Source of the DNA: Aulosira sp. FACHB-615
GTDB lineage: Bacteria > Cyanobacteriota > Cyanobacteriia > Cyanobacteriales > Nostocaceae
DNA: 64,000 nt
Direction: 5' to 3'
Assembly: GCF_014698045.1 (NCBI RefSeq)
Contig: NZ_JACJSE010000004.1
Coordinates: forward strand, 434,001-498,000
The notes under the pieces are model-generated. The model had not been told where the DNA came from. It ran no database searches and was given only the letters and a program-made list of their open reading frames with translations. The translations under genes were made by a program, and so were the position numbers. Positions 26,190-34,600 of this stretch are shown here, in pieces. Every line of letters starts with the position of its first letter. Position 1 is the first letter of the stretch.

Positions 26190-26792
26190 TTAAACCAGAT
26201 ATTTACAGACGAAGTTAATTACCTCTGTTAATCCTGATTGGGTTTTTAAATTAGTAAAAATAAAAGGTTTATCACCGCGCATTCTTTTTGCATCGCGTTC
26301 CATCACATTTAAATCTGCACCGACATAAGGCGCAAGGTCAGTTTTATTAATCACTAATAAATCAGATTTGGTAATTCCTGGGCCACCTTTGCGGGGAATT
26401 TTATCGCCAGCAGCGACATCAATCACATAGATAGTTAAATCGACTAATTCTGGACTAAAGGTAGCAGCTAAATTATCACCACCACTTTCTAAAAAGACTA
26501 AATCTAAATTATGAAAACGTTCTTCTAACTGTTCAATTGCCGCCAAATTCATTGAAGCATCTTCTCTAATCGCCGTGTGGGGACAGCCACCAGTTTCTAC
26601 ACCCAAAATGCGATCGCTTGCTAAAGCCTGAGAACGCACCAAAAACTGTGCATCCTCCTGAGTATAAATATCATTCGTCACCACAGCAAGATGATACTGC
26701 TCACGCAACGCCTTACATAAAGCATCCACTAACGCCGTCTTCCCCGAACCCACCGGGCCTGCAACACCTACTCGAAATGCGTTCATAGTCAC
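26190..26792 (-). CDS. ureG: urease accessory GTPase UreG
   Basis: A 200-residue SIMIBI-class GTPase that drives nickel insertion into urease. It has the P-loop GPVGSGKT at residues 12-19, the metal-binding CPH motif in GVETGGCPHTAIREDAS, the Walker B-like LDLVFLESGGDNL, and base-recognition NKTD in LVINKTDLAPYVG. Length equals the family norm. No ureA-F gene is next to it in the window, so the urease genes are presumably dispersed. The preceding 130 nt is repetitive (TACTCATTAT-type) sequence. Confidence 0.97.
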   Translation of the reverse strand: MTMNAFRVGVAGPVGSGKTALVDALCKALREQYHLAVVTNDIYTQEDAQFLVRSQALASDRILGVETGGCPHTAIREDASMNLAAIEQLEERFHNLDLVFLESGGDNLAATFSPELVDLTIYVIDVAAGDKIPRKGGPGITKSDLLVINKTDLAPYVGADLNVMERDAKRMRGDKPFIFTNLKTQSGLTEVINFVCKYLV

Positions 26793-26923
26793 ACAGTTAA
26801 GTAATAAGTAGTGAGTAATAAGTAAATTCCTTACTCATTACTCATTATTCATTATTCCTTACTCATTATTCATTACTTTTTTCAATCAGTTGCTGTAACT
26901 CATAAACATCGAGTCTACTATAA

Positions 26924-28456
26924 CTATGGTATTCCCTTTAATAAAAAGTGAGTACATAAAGAATTTTTATAGTTTTGGACATAATTCTGATTAAGATAAT
27001 TACTTAAATATTGCTGAATAGTTTGAGATTTACATAACAGAACTTGCTCAGGACGATACATTTGTAAAACTGAGATCAGTTGTTCAGCCGTTATGCTGTT
27101 AGATTCTATCCTGATGTGGGACAAAACAGCAATCTCTGGAGGCACGGGTAAGCCCGAATAAAAAGCATAAATTGGATAGTCTGTAAACAGCCAGTTAGTA
27201 TATTTTTTATGTTTTAAGAGAATGTCTACGAGTTGGATATGATTTTGATTCTGCTCTAAATATTTATGATTTTCTACCAAAATGACTCCTAATTTAATAG
27301 GAGTGACAAAAATTGCGAAAATAATCAAGACTGCGGCTAAATAAGGAATGGTAATTTGCGAGAAATTAGCAAGTTTAAATTTAGAGTACCACTTATTTTG
27401 ACGGAAAAAATCTAGTGATAGCTGTAATCCATAGGTGGCTAACCAAGTCAAGGGAATAGACATTAAAAGGTAGTGGTGATACCAGACTGGTCGATGATTC
27501 ATTAAAACGATAAAACTGATAACAAGCCAAATAACTGGGAAAGAATTTTTCCATTGTTTTTTTTGAATGATCACTGTACTTGCCAGAATAGTTAAAAGTA
27601 AATAATCAAAGTCTTGCAAAAGAAATGATAAGGTGAGAATTTGACTATTTTTGGCTAAAAAAGCTGTGATTGTTTTTTCAGATAAACGAGCTTGCAGCAA
27701 TTGTTCATAATTGAGAGAATTCCAGGTGATCGCAATCAGGAGAGAAACAATTAAACAAGCTGCCAACCACAGTAAAGGAGTTAGCAATACTTTCCAATTT
27801 AGTTGCTGGCGATTGTATTTATTAACTTGAAAAATAATTATATCAAATAGGATTAAAGGAATAATAAAAGCAGTAAATAACTTGATTTGTAAAGAAAATC
27901 CGAAAAGTACACCTGATAGCAGAATTAGAAGTTGAGAGTTTTTATGAGGAAAGTTTTGTTTATATAGACTCAATATAAAAATTGAGAGCATGACCATTGC
28001 TAAGGAAGGTAAACCAATCATCACAGAAACACTCAACCGCAGAAAATTGCAGGAAATTATTAACATTAAAGTGCCAATGATTGCCAGCAAATTTCCAAAA
28101 TATATCCGTAGCGTCTGTGAGAAAGACCAGACCAACATTGTGGCATAAGTCAAAGTTAACAGCCGTGCAGAATAAATTGATTTGCCAAACAAGTTCAACC
28201 AAAACCCTAAAATGACTGTTGAAAGAGGCGGTTGGTCATTCCAAACTTGTGTATACATTGAAAAGCCATCTAAATATAAAATAGCTTTAATTAATTCAAT
28301 TCCTTCATCACTGCTATCAAATTGAAATACCTGCTTAATTGGCATAAAAGTAAGAGCAAAAATAAAAAAACCAACAGGTATCAAGAGATTAAATAATAAA
28401 AATATTTTAACTTTATGATTGGTCATGTATAGCAATCCTATTGGAGATATGAACAA
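26924..28456 (-). CDS. integral membrane glycosyltransferase, GT39/ArnT-like
   Basis: A 510-residue polytopic protein with about ten hydrophobic helices. The first extracytoplasmic loop contains FDSSDEGIELIKA followed by WNDQPPLSTVILGFW, the acidic and DQPP pattern of GT39/ArnT-type enzymes that use polyprenyl-phosphate sugars. The C-terminal third has a soluble domain. An alternative start, MTNHKVKIFLLF at 28426, removes ten residues before the first helix and is plausible. Acceptor unknown. Its 5' side borders a 1.3-kb repeat nest. Confidence 0.85.
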   Translation of the reverse strand: MFISPIGLLYMTNHKVKIFLLFNLLIPVGFFIFALTFMPIKQVFQFDSSDEGIELIKAILYLDGFSMYTQVWNDQPPLSTVILGFWLNLFGKSIYSARLLTLTYATMLVWSFSQTLRIYFGNLLAIIGTLMLIISCNFLRLSVSVMIGLPSLAMVMLSIFILSLYKQNFPHKNSQLLILLSGVLFGFSLQIKLFTAFIIPLILFDIIIFQVNKYNRQQLNWKVLLTPLLWLAACLIVSLLIAITWNSLNYEQLLQARLSEKTITAFLAKNSQILTLSFLLQDFDYLLLTILASTVIIQKKQWKNSFPVIWLVISFIVLMNHRPVWYHHYLLMSIPLTWLATYGLQLSLDFFRQNKWYSKFKLANFSQITIPYLAAVLIIFAIFVTPIKLGVILVENHKYLEQNQNHIQLVDILLKHKKYTNWLFTDYPIYAFYSGLPVPPEIAVLSHIRIESNSITAEQLISVLQMYRPEQVLLCKSQTIQQYLSNYLNQNYVQNYKNSLCTHFLLKGIP

Positions 28457-28461
28457 AAGAT

Positions 28462-28594
28462 ACTATAGGACTGATATTTGATTTCTGAAAAAAATCAGTA
28501 CATTCAGATCAGGCTTCTTTCCTACTCCCGACTCCCCATTCCCTATTCCCTACCTACACAAATAAATTCAGAAATCAAACCGGATTCCTATAGT
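28462..28594. repeat. 133-bp miniature element with ACTATAGGA terminal inverted repeats
   Basis: The left end ACTATAGGACTGATATTTGA and the right end, read as reverse complement ACTATAGGAATCCGGTTTGA, both continue into TTTCTGAA, giving imperfect terminal repeats of about 28 bp. The interior contains the common CCTACTCCCGACTCCCCATT spacer motif. It starts just upstream of the glycosyltransferase gene. No open frame. Confidence 0.75.
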
Positions 28595-28626
28595 ACAACA
28601 AGGCAAAAGTCAAAAGAAAGAATATT

Positions 28627-28742
28627 AATAAGTAGATAGGTGAAAAAAATTATCGTTCAGGGAAGGTAGGAGGAAATAAGTTGTTAAGCTCATTTACTTT
28701 TCTTGACACAGTTGGGTTTATTTATGCCTACCTACTTATCAC
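28627..28742. repeat. possible miniature element with AATAAGTAGATAGG ends
   Basis: AATAAGTAGATAGG on the left faces CCTACCTACTTATC on the right, which pair with two mismatches. The roughly 116-bp interior is noncoding. It fits the nest of elements here but has only this one copy in the window. Confidence 0.45.
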
Positions 28743-28805
28743 AAGCCTTTTAGCAATTCCTTATGGTCACTGAGTTTCGGCTTCGCTCAACTACTGCATG
28801 GTCTA

Positions 28806-28945
28806 ATACCATTTCACTTTAAAAATGATACAGACATGAAAGCAGCGCCTCGACTTCTCCTGACGGAGACGCTGCGCGAACGCTCGGCGACCGGAATCAG
28901 AGTTGCAGAGGAAGTGATTTGTATTAGTAATTTCGTGAATTGGTA
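28806..28945. repeat. 117-bp TIR element, copy with 24-bp insertion
   Basis: The element begins ATACCATTTCACTTTAAAAA and ends GTGAATTGGTA, near-inverted ends. It matches, in opposite orientation, the 117-bp copy at 52807-52923 along its whole length with no other gap, except for exactly 24 extra bases at 28858-28881. The latter carry the small dispersed repeat seen at 17030. This is a repeat within a repeat. Confidence 0.9.
28858..28881. repeat. 24-bp small dispersed repeat inserted in the TIR element
   Basis: The segment starts TCCTGACGGAGACGCTGCGC and ends GAAC. It is absent from the otherwise colinear copy at 52807-52923, so the boundaries of the insertion are exact. Its second half is identical to the segment at 17030-17053. 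Confidence 0.85.
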
Positions 28946-28958
28946 AGTAACCACGCAA

Positions 28959-29057
28959 AATTAATTACAGTCATTGCGAGCGAAGCGAAGCAATCCCAGC
29001 CCTTGCGATTGCTTCATTTCGCTTCGCTCCATTCGCAATGACTTTGTGTAATTAATT
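28959..29057. repeat. palindromic dispersed element (TCATTGCGAGCGAAGCGAAG)
   Basis: Outer ends AATTAATTACA / TGTAATTAATT enclose a large near-palindrome, TCATTGCGAGCGAAGCGAAG on the left and its approximate complement CGCTTCGCTCCATTCGCAAT on the right. It can fold into a long stem-loop. Similar elements are scattered through many cyanobacterial genomes. Confidence 0.75.
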
Positions 29058-29059
29058 AT

Positions 29060-29737
29060 GTTTAACTACTTATAAGTAAGGCTGTGAGGCATTTATCAAG
29101 GGAGTTTGAGAGGGTGCTTGCAAACAAAAATCTTTGCTTCCTCATTGTTGATCACAGGAGGCTACAAAAATTAACCGCATGTTGGGTTTTCGCTGTTACT
29201 GGGGTAATTACAAGAGCGTTTTATGGTTACTTACGGTTTTTACAATTGCTCAATTGCTTGTCTATCCTGGGTTTTACACTTGCCTTGATACTCCAAATAC
29301 ATACACGCCTGACCATTTTTTGTTTTCCTTAACTTGATACTAATCATCTCATCCATAAAAATTAAGCAATGTTTAAAATTAGGATTTTGTTACCAAATAT
29401 ACAGTAATCCTTGGTGATTGACTTTTGAATACATAAGTAATGATGTAATAAATTTGAAATGACGTAAAATAAAGCTCTCTCAAAGTTTTAATCGCAGGGA
29501 TCATCTCATCTCTAAGTAGAAACCAGTTCTAAGTGAATTTATATATCTAAAGTGAGATGATAAAATCACCTACAGATTAAGATAATCAATAAAAGTATTG
29601 TAAAGGTTTATTAGCTAAAATTTTTCTTAAGATTACCAACAAATCTTCTGGCTATTTGTTAGCTTGGTTAAACCAAACATCGAATTTAAGACTAACAGTT
29701 CAAAAACAAAAATTTAGTTATCTCCAGAGGTTAAAAA
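29060..29737. other. gene-free AT-rich stretch
   Basis: No supported gene. An 82-codon open frame at 29084-29332 has a hydrophobic translation but no ribosome binding site or recognisable family and is not called. The last 150 bp should contain the promoter of the zinc-ribbon gene. Confidence 0.4.
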
Positions 29738-29920
29738 ATGCAGATAGTACACAAGATTTACTGCCCAAATTGTGGTAGTAAAGCAGAGCGTTATTACATT
29801 TCAGATAGTGAATTAACACGGACACAATGCTCAAGTTGTGATTACTTGATGATTAGTTGCACCCGTACTGGTAAAGTGATTGAAGCTTACGCCCCTGGAA
29901 TTCAGTTAAGTAAAAGATAA
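29738..29920 (+). CDS. small zinc-ribbon protein
   Basis: A 60-residue protein with two CxxC pairs, CPNCG at about 9-13 and CSSCD at about 32-36, spaced as in a zinc ribbon. The conserved YYISDSELTRTQCSSCDYL and GKVIEAYAPGI segments are typical of a small protein family present in nearly all cyanobacteria, sometimes mislabelled as a PriA helicase because of the zinc ribbon. Function unknown; nucleic-acid binding is plausible. A ribosome site (CCAGAGGTT) precedes the ATG. Confidence 0.85.
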   Translation: MQIVHKIYCPNCGSKAERYYISDSELTRTQCSSCDYLMISCTRTGKVIEAYAPGIQLSKR

Positions 29921-29932
29921 AAAGTAAAAAGG

Positions 29933-29971
29933 CAAAAAAATGAAGTATGAGTAAGTTAATTTCATACTTCA
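29933..29971 (-). terminator. hairpin terminator downstream of rlmN
   Basis: TGAAGTATGA and TCATACTTCA form a perfect 10-bp stem between the convergent zinc-ribbon gene and rlmN. On the minus strand it is followed by seven T residues, so it serves rlmN best and may act in both directions. Confidence 0.75.
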
Positions 29972-29995
29972 GAATTCATCACTGAACACTTCAAT

Positions 29996-31063
29996 TTACT
30001 TTTTACTCATTCTCAACTGTCCACAAGCAGCATCAGCTTCTAAACCGCGAGAATAACGTACACTTACAGCAATTTTTTGTTGTTGAAGAATGTTAACAAA
30101 AGCTTGGATGCGATCGCGGCTGGGGCGTTGATAATCCACTTCTTGAATTGGGTTGTAGGGAATCAAGTTAACGTGACTTTGGAAGCCCCGCAAACGTTGT
30201 GCTAGTTCTAAAGCCTGTTCTGGTAAATCGTTGACACCAGCCAGCAAGATATATTCAAAAGTCATACGGCGGCCTGTAATTGCTACATATTCCCGACATT
30301 CCGCCAATAAATCTGCTAAAGGATAGGGGCGGGCGCTGGGAATGAGTTGTTCTCTGAGGGCTTGGTTAGGGGCGTGGAGACTTACCGCCAGGGTAATTTG
30401 CAAATGATGTTGGGCGAATTGACGAATGCGATCGCGGATTCCCACTGTAGAAACAGTTAGCATCCGTTGTCCAATACCCACATCTTGATTTAACGATGTC
30501 AAGGCGGCTAAAACATTATCTGTATTTAGCAACGGTTCACCCATACCCATGAACACAACATTGCTAACTCGTTCTTGAAAATCTTCTTGGACAGTTAATA
30601 CTTGATCAACGATTTCGTGACGGGCGAGGTTGCGTTTATAGCCTCCTTTACCAGTCGCACAGAAATCACAAGCCATCGGACAACCCACTTGGGTAGAAAC
30701 ACAGACAGTTAATCGCTTATCGGCGGGAATACCTACAGTTTCGATAATCTGTCCATCAGCTAGTTGCAGTAGATATTTGACTGTACCATCTGGGGCAACT
30801 TTGCGGTAATGGATGGTAGAACGACCAATAGGGATATCTGCAATTTCTGTACGCCATTGTTTGGGAAAAACAGAAATATCAGCAAGCGATCGCACTTGCT
30901 GATGATAAATCCAATCATGTAACTGTTTCCCTCGGTAAGCCGGCTGTCCCTGCTGCTGTACCCAAGCAGTTAACTCGCTAACCGAAGCACCGAGTAAGGG
31001 AGGAATCGCTAATTTTTCCGTGGTGGGTGAGTCAACTTGAGAAATGGATGGCGTAACAGACAT
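29996..31063 (-). CDS. rlmN: 23S rRNA (adenine2503-C2)-methyltransferase RlmN
   Basis: A 355-residue radical SAM methyltransferase that modifies A2503 of 23S rRNA and A37 of some tRNAs. The 4Fe-4S motif CPMACDFCATGKGG, the SAM-binding NVVFMGMGEPLLN motif and the methyl-carrying Cys near the C-terminus (DAACGQLRMSKK) are present. Length agrees with the family. It appears monocistronic with its own terminator. Confidence 0.97.
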   Translation of the reverse strand: MSVTPSISQVDSPTTEKLAIPPLLGASVSELTAWVQQQGQPAYRGKQLHDWIYHQQVRSLADISVFPKQWRTEIADIPIGRSTIHYRKVAPDGTVKYLLQLADGQIIETVGIPADKRLTVCVSTQVGCPMACDFCATGKGGYKRNLARHEIVDQVLTVQEDFQERVSNVVFMGMGEPLLNTDNVLAALTSLNQDVGIGQRMLTVSTVGIRDRIRQFAQHHLQITLAVSLHAPNQALREQLIPSARPYPLADLLAECREYVAITGRRMTFEYILLAGVNDLPEQALELAQRLRGFQSHVNLIPYNPIQEVDYQRPSRDRIQAFVNILQQQKIAVSVRYSRGLEADAACGQLRMSKK

Positions 31064-31135
31064 AGGGAGAGACTTACGAGTTTAAACTTGGATCTCTATC
31101 CTAAGCTGTTACGCCAGAAATTTGCATATTGACTT

Positions 31136-31582
31136 TTAGTATCCGCTTACATATCTAATAACTCGTTCTGTTTGAATCACCCGATTATTTTTGAGAATCT
31201 CCAGGGATGCACCATTAACTGCATATTCATAGTTATTATTCCGAGCTACATATCCTACACCTTCTTCGGAGGAAGTAGGTAGGGAACGGATAGCTTTACG
31301 AGTTGACTTAGAAATTCCGGTGTAAAACAGACTGCCTCTTTTGTTACAAATATAGATATGAAAATTCTTCGTTTCAAAATAAGCTTCTAATCTGCCGCCA
31401 CCTGCATAACTAGGACAATTAGATGCTTGGGCAATTGTCTGACTATTAACTGTTGAAACAGGAGTAGATTCTAATTGTGCAGCATTCGCAGATGAAGATA
31501 TACCTACAATTCCAGACAGTAGTGAAGCTGTGGCTAAAATGAAAACAAAAGACTTATTTTGTACTTGATAAAAGCTGTTCAT
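31136..31582 (-). CDS. secreted hypothetical protein
   Basis: A 148-residue protein when started at MNSFYQVQNKSFVF (31582), which gives a signal peptide (about 1-30, FVFILATASLLSGIVGI) with an SANA-AQ cleavage site. The open frame continues 43 codons upstream into the kinase gene, but that part lacks coding character. The mature part has Tyr-rich beta strands (FHIYICNKRGSLFYTG, YEYAVNGASLEIL) and two Cys. Probably periplasmic; no family recognised. It follows the giant kinase gene on the same strand. Confidence 0.75.
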   Translation of the reverse strand: MNSFYQVQNKSFVFILATASLLSGIVGISSSANAAQLESTPVSTVNSQTIAQASNCPSYAGGGRLEAYFETKNFHIYICNKRGSLFYTGISKSTRKAIRSLPTSSEEGVGYVARNNNYEYAVNGASLEILKNNRVIQTERVIRYVSGY

Positions 31583-31676
31583 AATCAGTCCTGAAGTTTG
31601 ATTACTATTCGCTTCAAATCTAACCGATGGTTTTTCGGATTTTTGAGAGAAAAAACACTGAAATTTACATAAATTC

Positions 31677-34600
31677 TCATCCAACTGGAATTTCCAGGAT
31701 GAACTCTGCACCCTTTCCTGATTCCGAAATACACTCTATTTTACCTTTATGCTGTTCCACAACAATTTGATAGCTGGTAGTTAACCCAATACCTGTACCT
31801 CCACCTACTGGTTTAGTAGTGAAGAATGGATCAAATATCCGTGGTTTAACTGCTTCGTTAATTCCTATGCCATTATCTTGAATAGAAATTCGCACCCAAT
31901 GGTGATTGATTGCTTGCGTGGTAATGGTAATTTGAGGTGCAGTTGGTAGCTGCGATCGCTCCTTAATCATCTCATGTAACGCATCAATCGCATTACTGAG
32001 AATATTCATAAATACTTGATTCATCTGCGAAGCATAGCAGTTAACTAAAGGCAACTGACCATAATTTTTAATCACTTGAATTACATTATTTTCAGTCTTA
32101 CCCTTAAACCGGGGTTGCAGCAACATTAAACTATTATCAATTCCCTCATGAATATCTACAGGCTTCATATCAGCCTCATCCAAGCGCGAGAAATTTCTTA
32201 AACCCAGTACAATCTTGCGAATCCGGTCTGCACCCACTTTCATCGAAGATAGAATTTTTTGCAAATCTTCAATTAAAAATTCTAAATCAATTTCAGCAAT
32301 AATTTGTTCTAGATTCGGTGTCACATTAGGATATTCTTGCTGATAAGCAGCGATTAATTCTAGTAAAGAATCAACATAATCACTTGCAGGTTCAATATTC
32401 GCATAAATAAAATTCACCGGATTATTAATTTCATGGGCTACACCAGCTACCATCTGCCCTAAACCCGACATCTTTTCTGTTTGGATGAGTTGTGATTGGG
32501 TACATTTCAGTTCATACAAAGTTTGTTCTAACCGCAGATTCTTTTCATTTAAATCTTGAGTCCTAGCGGCTACTTTTTCTTCTAGCTTGGCATATAGCTG
32601 GGCAATTTCTAAAGAAATCGCTGCTTGAGAAACTAACAGCTTTAGAATTTGCAGTCTATCGGGGGTAAATACACCTACCGTTAAAGTATTTTCTAAATAA
32701 ATAATGCCAATTAATTGTCCTTGATTCAAGATAGGCGTACATAATATAGACTTTGGTTTATTGTGCAAAATATATGGATCAGCCGCAAAATGTCTGTCAG
32801 CACTCGCATCGTTGATTAATACATTTTCTCTGGTATGTGAAACATAATTAATCAAGCTCAAGGGAATATTTTTACTTTCTGTTGCTAAGGTTGATTGTAT
32901 CTCGCATGATAGATGATTGTGACATTGCACCACAATTCTCAACTCATCATCCTCTTGCAACATCAATGCAGATTTATCTGCACCGACATTTTCGATAATT
33001 ACCTGCATTAACTTTTGCAATAGCTTGTCTAAGTGAATTTCCGAAGCAATTGCTAAAGATGCTTGAGTCACAGTTTCTAAATCTAAAACATCTGATACAT
33101 TTGTGGTATTAGCATCAACCGTGATTGGGCTGGTAAAAGAGTTAATTTGTGTATTTTTTATTTGATTGTTAATCACCTTAGCTAGTAGCTGATGATGGCG
33201 TTTTTCTAAATCGGCAACTTTGACTTTAGCACCCCAACGGGTATAACAGTAGTAAGCATCAATCAAATAAGGTTGAGCAATTTTTTCTTTACCACAAGCC
33301 AGATAAAATTCCGCAGCTAATTCATTTGCTATTGCTTCTTCTTGGATATATCCATTAACTTTAGCCCCTTGAACTGCACTTTCATATAATTCTACAGCTT
33401 GCCAATTATTACCTAAAACTCTAGCTGTTTCTGCCTCAATCAAATCATACTTGTGTTGAAAATTCATTGGTGCATTTTCAGCCCAAACTTTCATTTTTTG
33501 CTGATTGGCTAACACCTGCTGCATATATTCTGCTTTTTTGCTATCAGGCTGATTATGATAATCTGCTAACAAAGCCAAAGAATAGTAAAAATTATGTTTA
33601 GCAGTACCATATTGTCCGACAGCAGCTTGGATATATTGCAGCCCAATTACCGCATTTTCTACAGCATTGTGTGGCTGTTTAAATAAATAAAATAGTAAGG
33701 TTTTAATTAAAAATATATTAAATAAAGAAGTTTCTGTCTTTTTATCGAGACAATAGGCTAAATTTTCAGCGTGATTAAATAAACTACCATCTAATTGTTC
33801 TCTACTAGCATTCATATCCATTAAGTTTAATGCAAATTGTTGCCAGCCTCGCAACATAACTATTGCGCCATACTGCTCAAACTGACACATCCATAAATAA
33901 TATTTTTCTAACTGGTTAAATACATTTGGTAGTTCTTCACCGACATAAATTAAATGTGAGTAATTATTAGAAGCAGAATAAAGTGCATATTCTATATCTC
34001 CTACTTCCATACCCAGTTGTAAACATTCTGCTAGGGGAGTAATTGTTTCTTGTAGATGAGATTTCCAGAATTTTACATTGCTATTGTACATCAATAAAAC
34101 TCGACATTTAATTTCTCTCGAATCGACGTGATCGAGTAAATTTAATGCAGCTTCACCATAGCGATAACCTGCTTCAATTTCTAAATATAATGCACTGATT
34201 AACAAGCCATATAAAACATACCCATAAGCCGCAAACATCGAATTTCCATAGTTGACAGCAAGAGTAATAATTGTAAATATAATTGCTGGTAATAATCCGG
34301 GATTTGTGAAATAAGCCGCAGAAATCATATTAGTTAAAATTCGCATAGCGGCAAGTTTATCGGGAGCAGTCATCAATGGTAAATTAATTAAGTTAGTAAC
34401 ATCTAAATTTTGTGGTGGTGCTGACTCTAAACTAATTCCTAACAAATCTAATAACTGTAAGCCTGTATCTATAGCTAATTGCATCTGGACTTTGGAGGTA
34501 TACATCTGCATGAGAATTTCATACACTTTTACTTGGTCGAGTAAATTAGCTGCTTGCTGACGAACTATATTGGCATAAATTTCTACTTGGTCAAAATTGA

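Noticed and set aside
26870..26923. Short coding-looking tail (YSRLDVYELQQLIEKSNE) between ureG and the glycosyltransferase
   Set aside because: Only about 20 codons after an in-frame stop; could be a gene remnant, but nothing supports it.
29084..29332. 82-codon plus-strand open frame
   Set aside because: No recognisable family, no ribosome binding site, and it begins at the edge of a palindromic repeat.
31583..31711. 43-residue N-terminal extension of the secreted protein
   Set aside because: It overlaps the giant kinase gene and would bury the signal peptide inside the protein.
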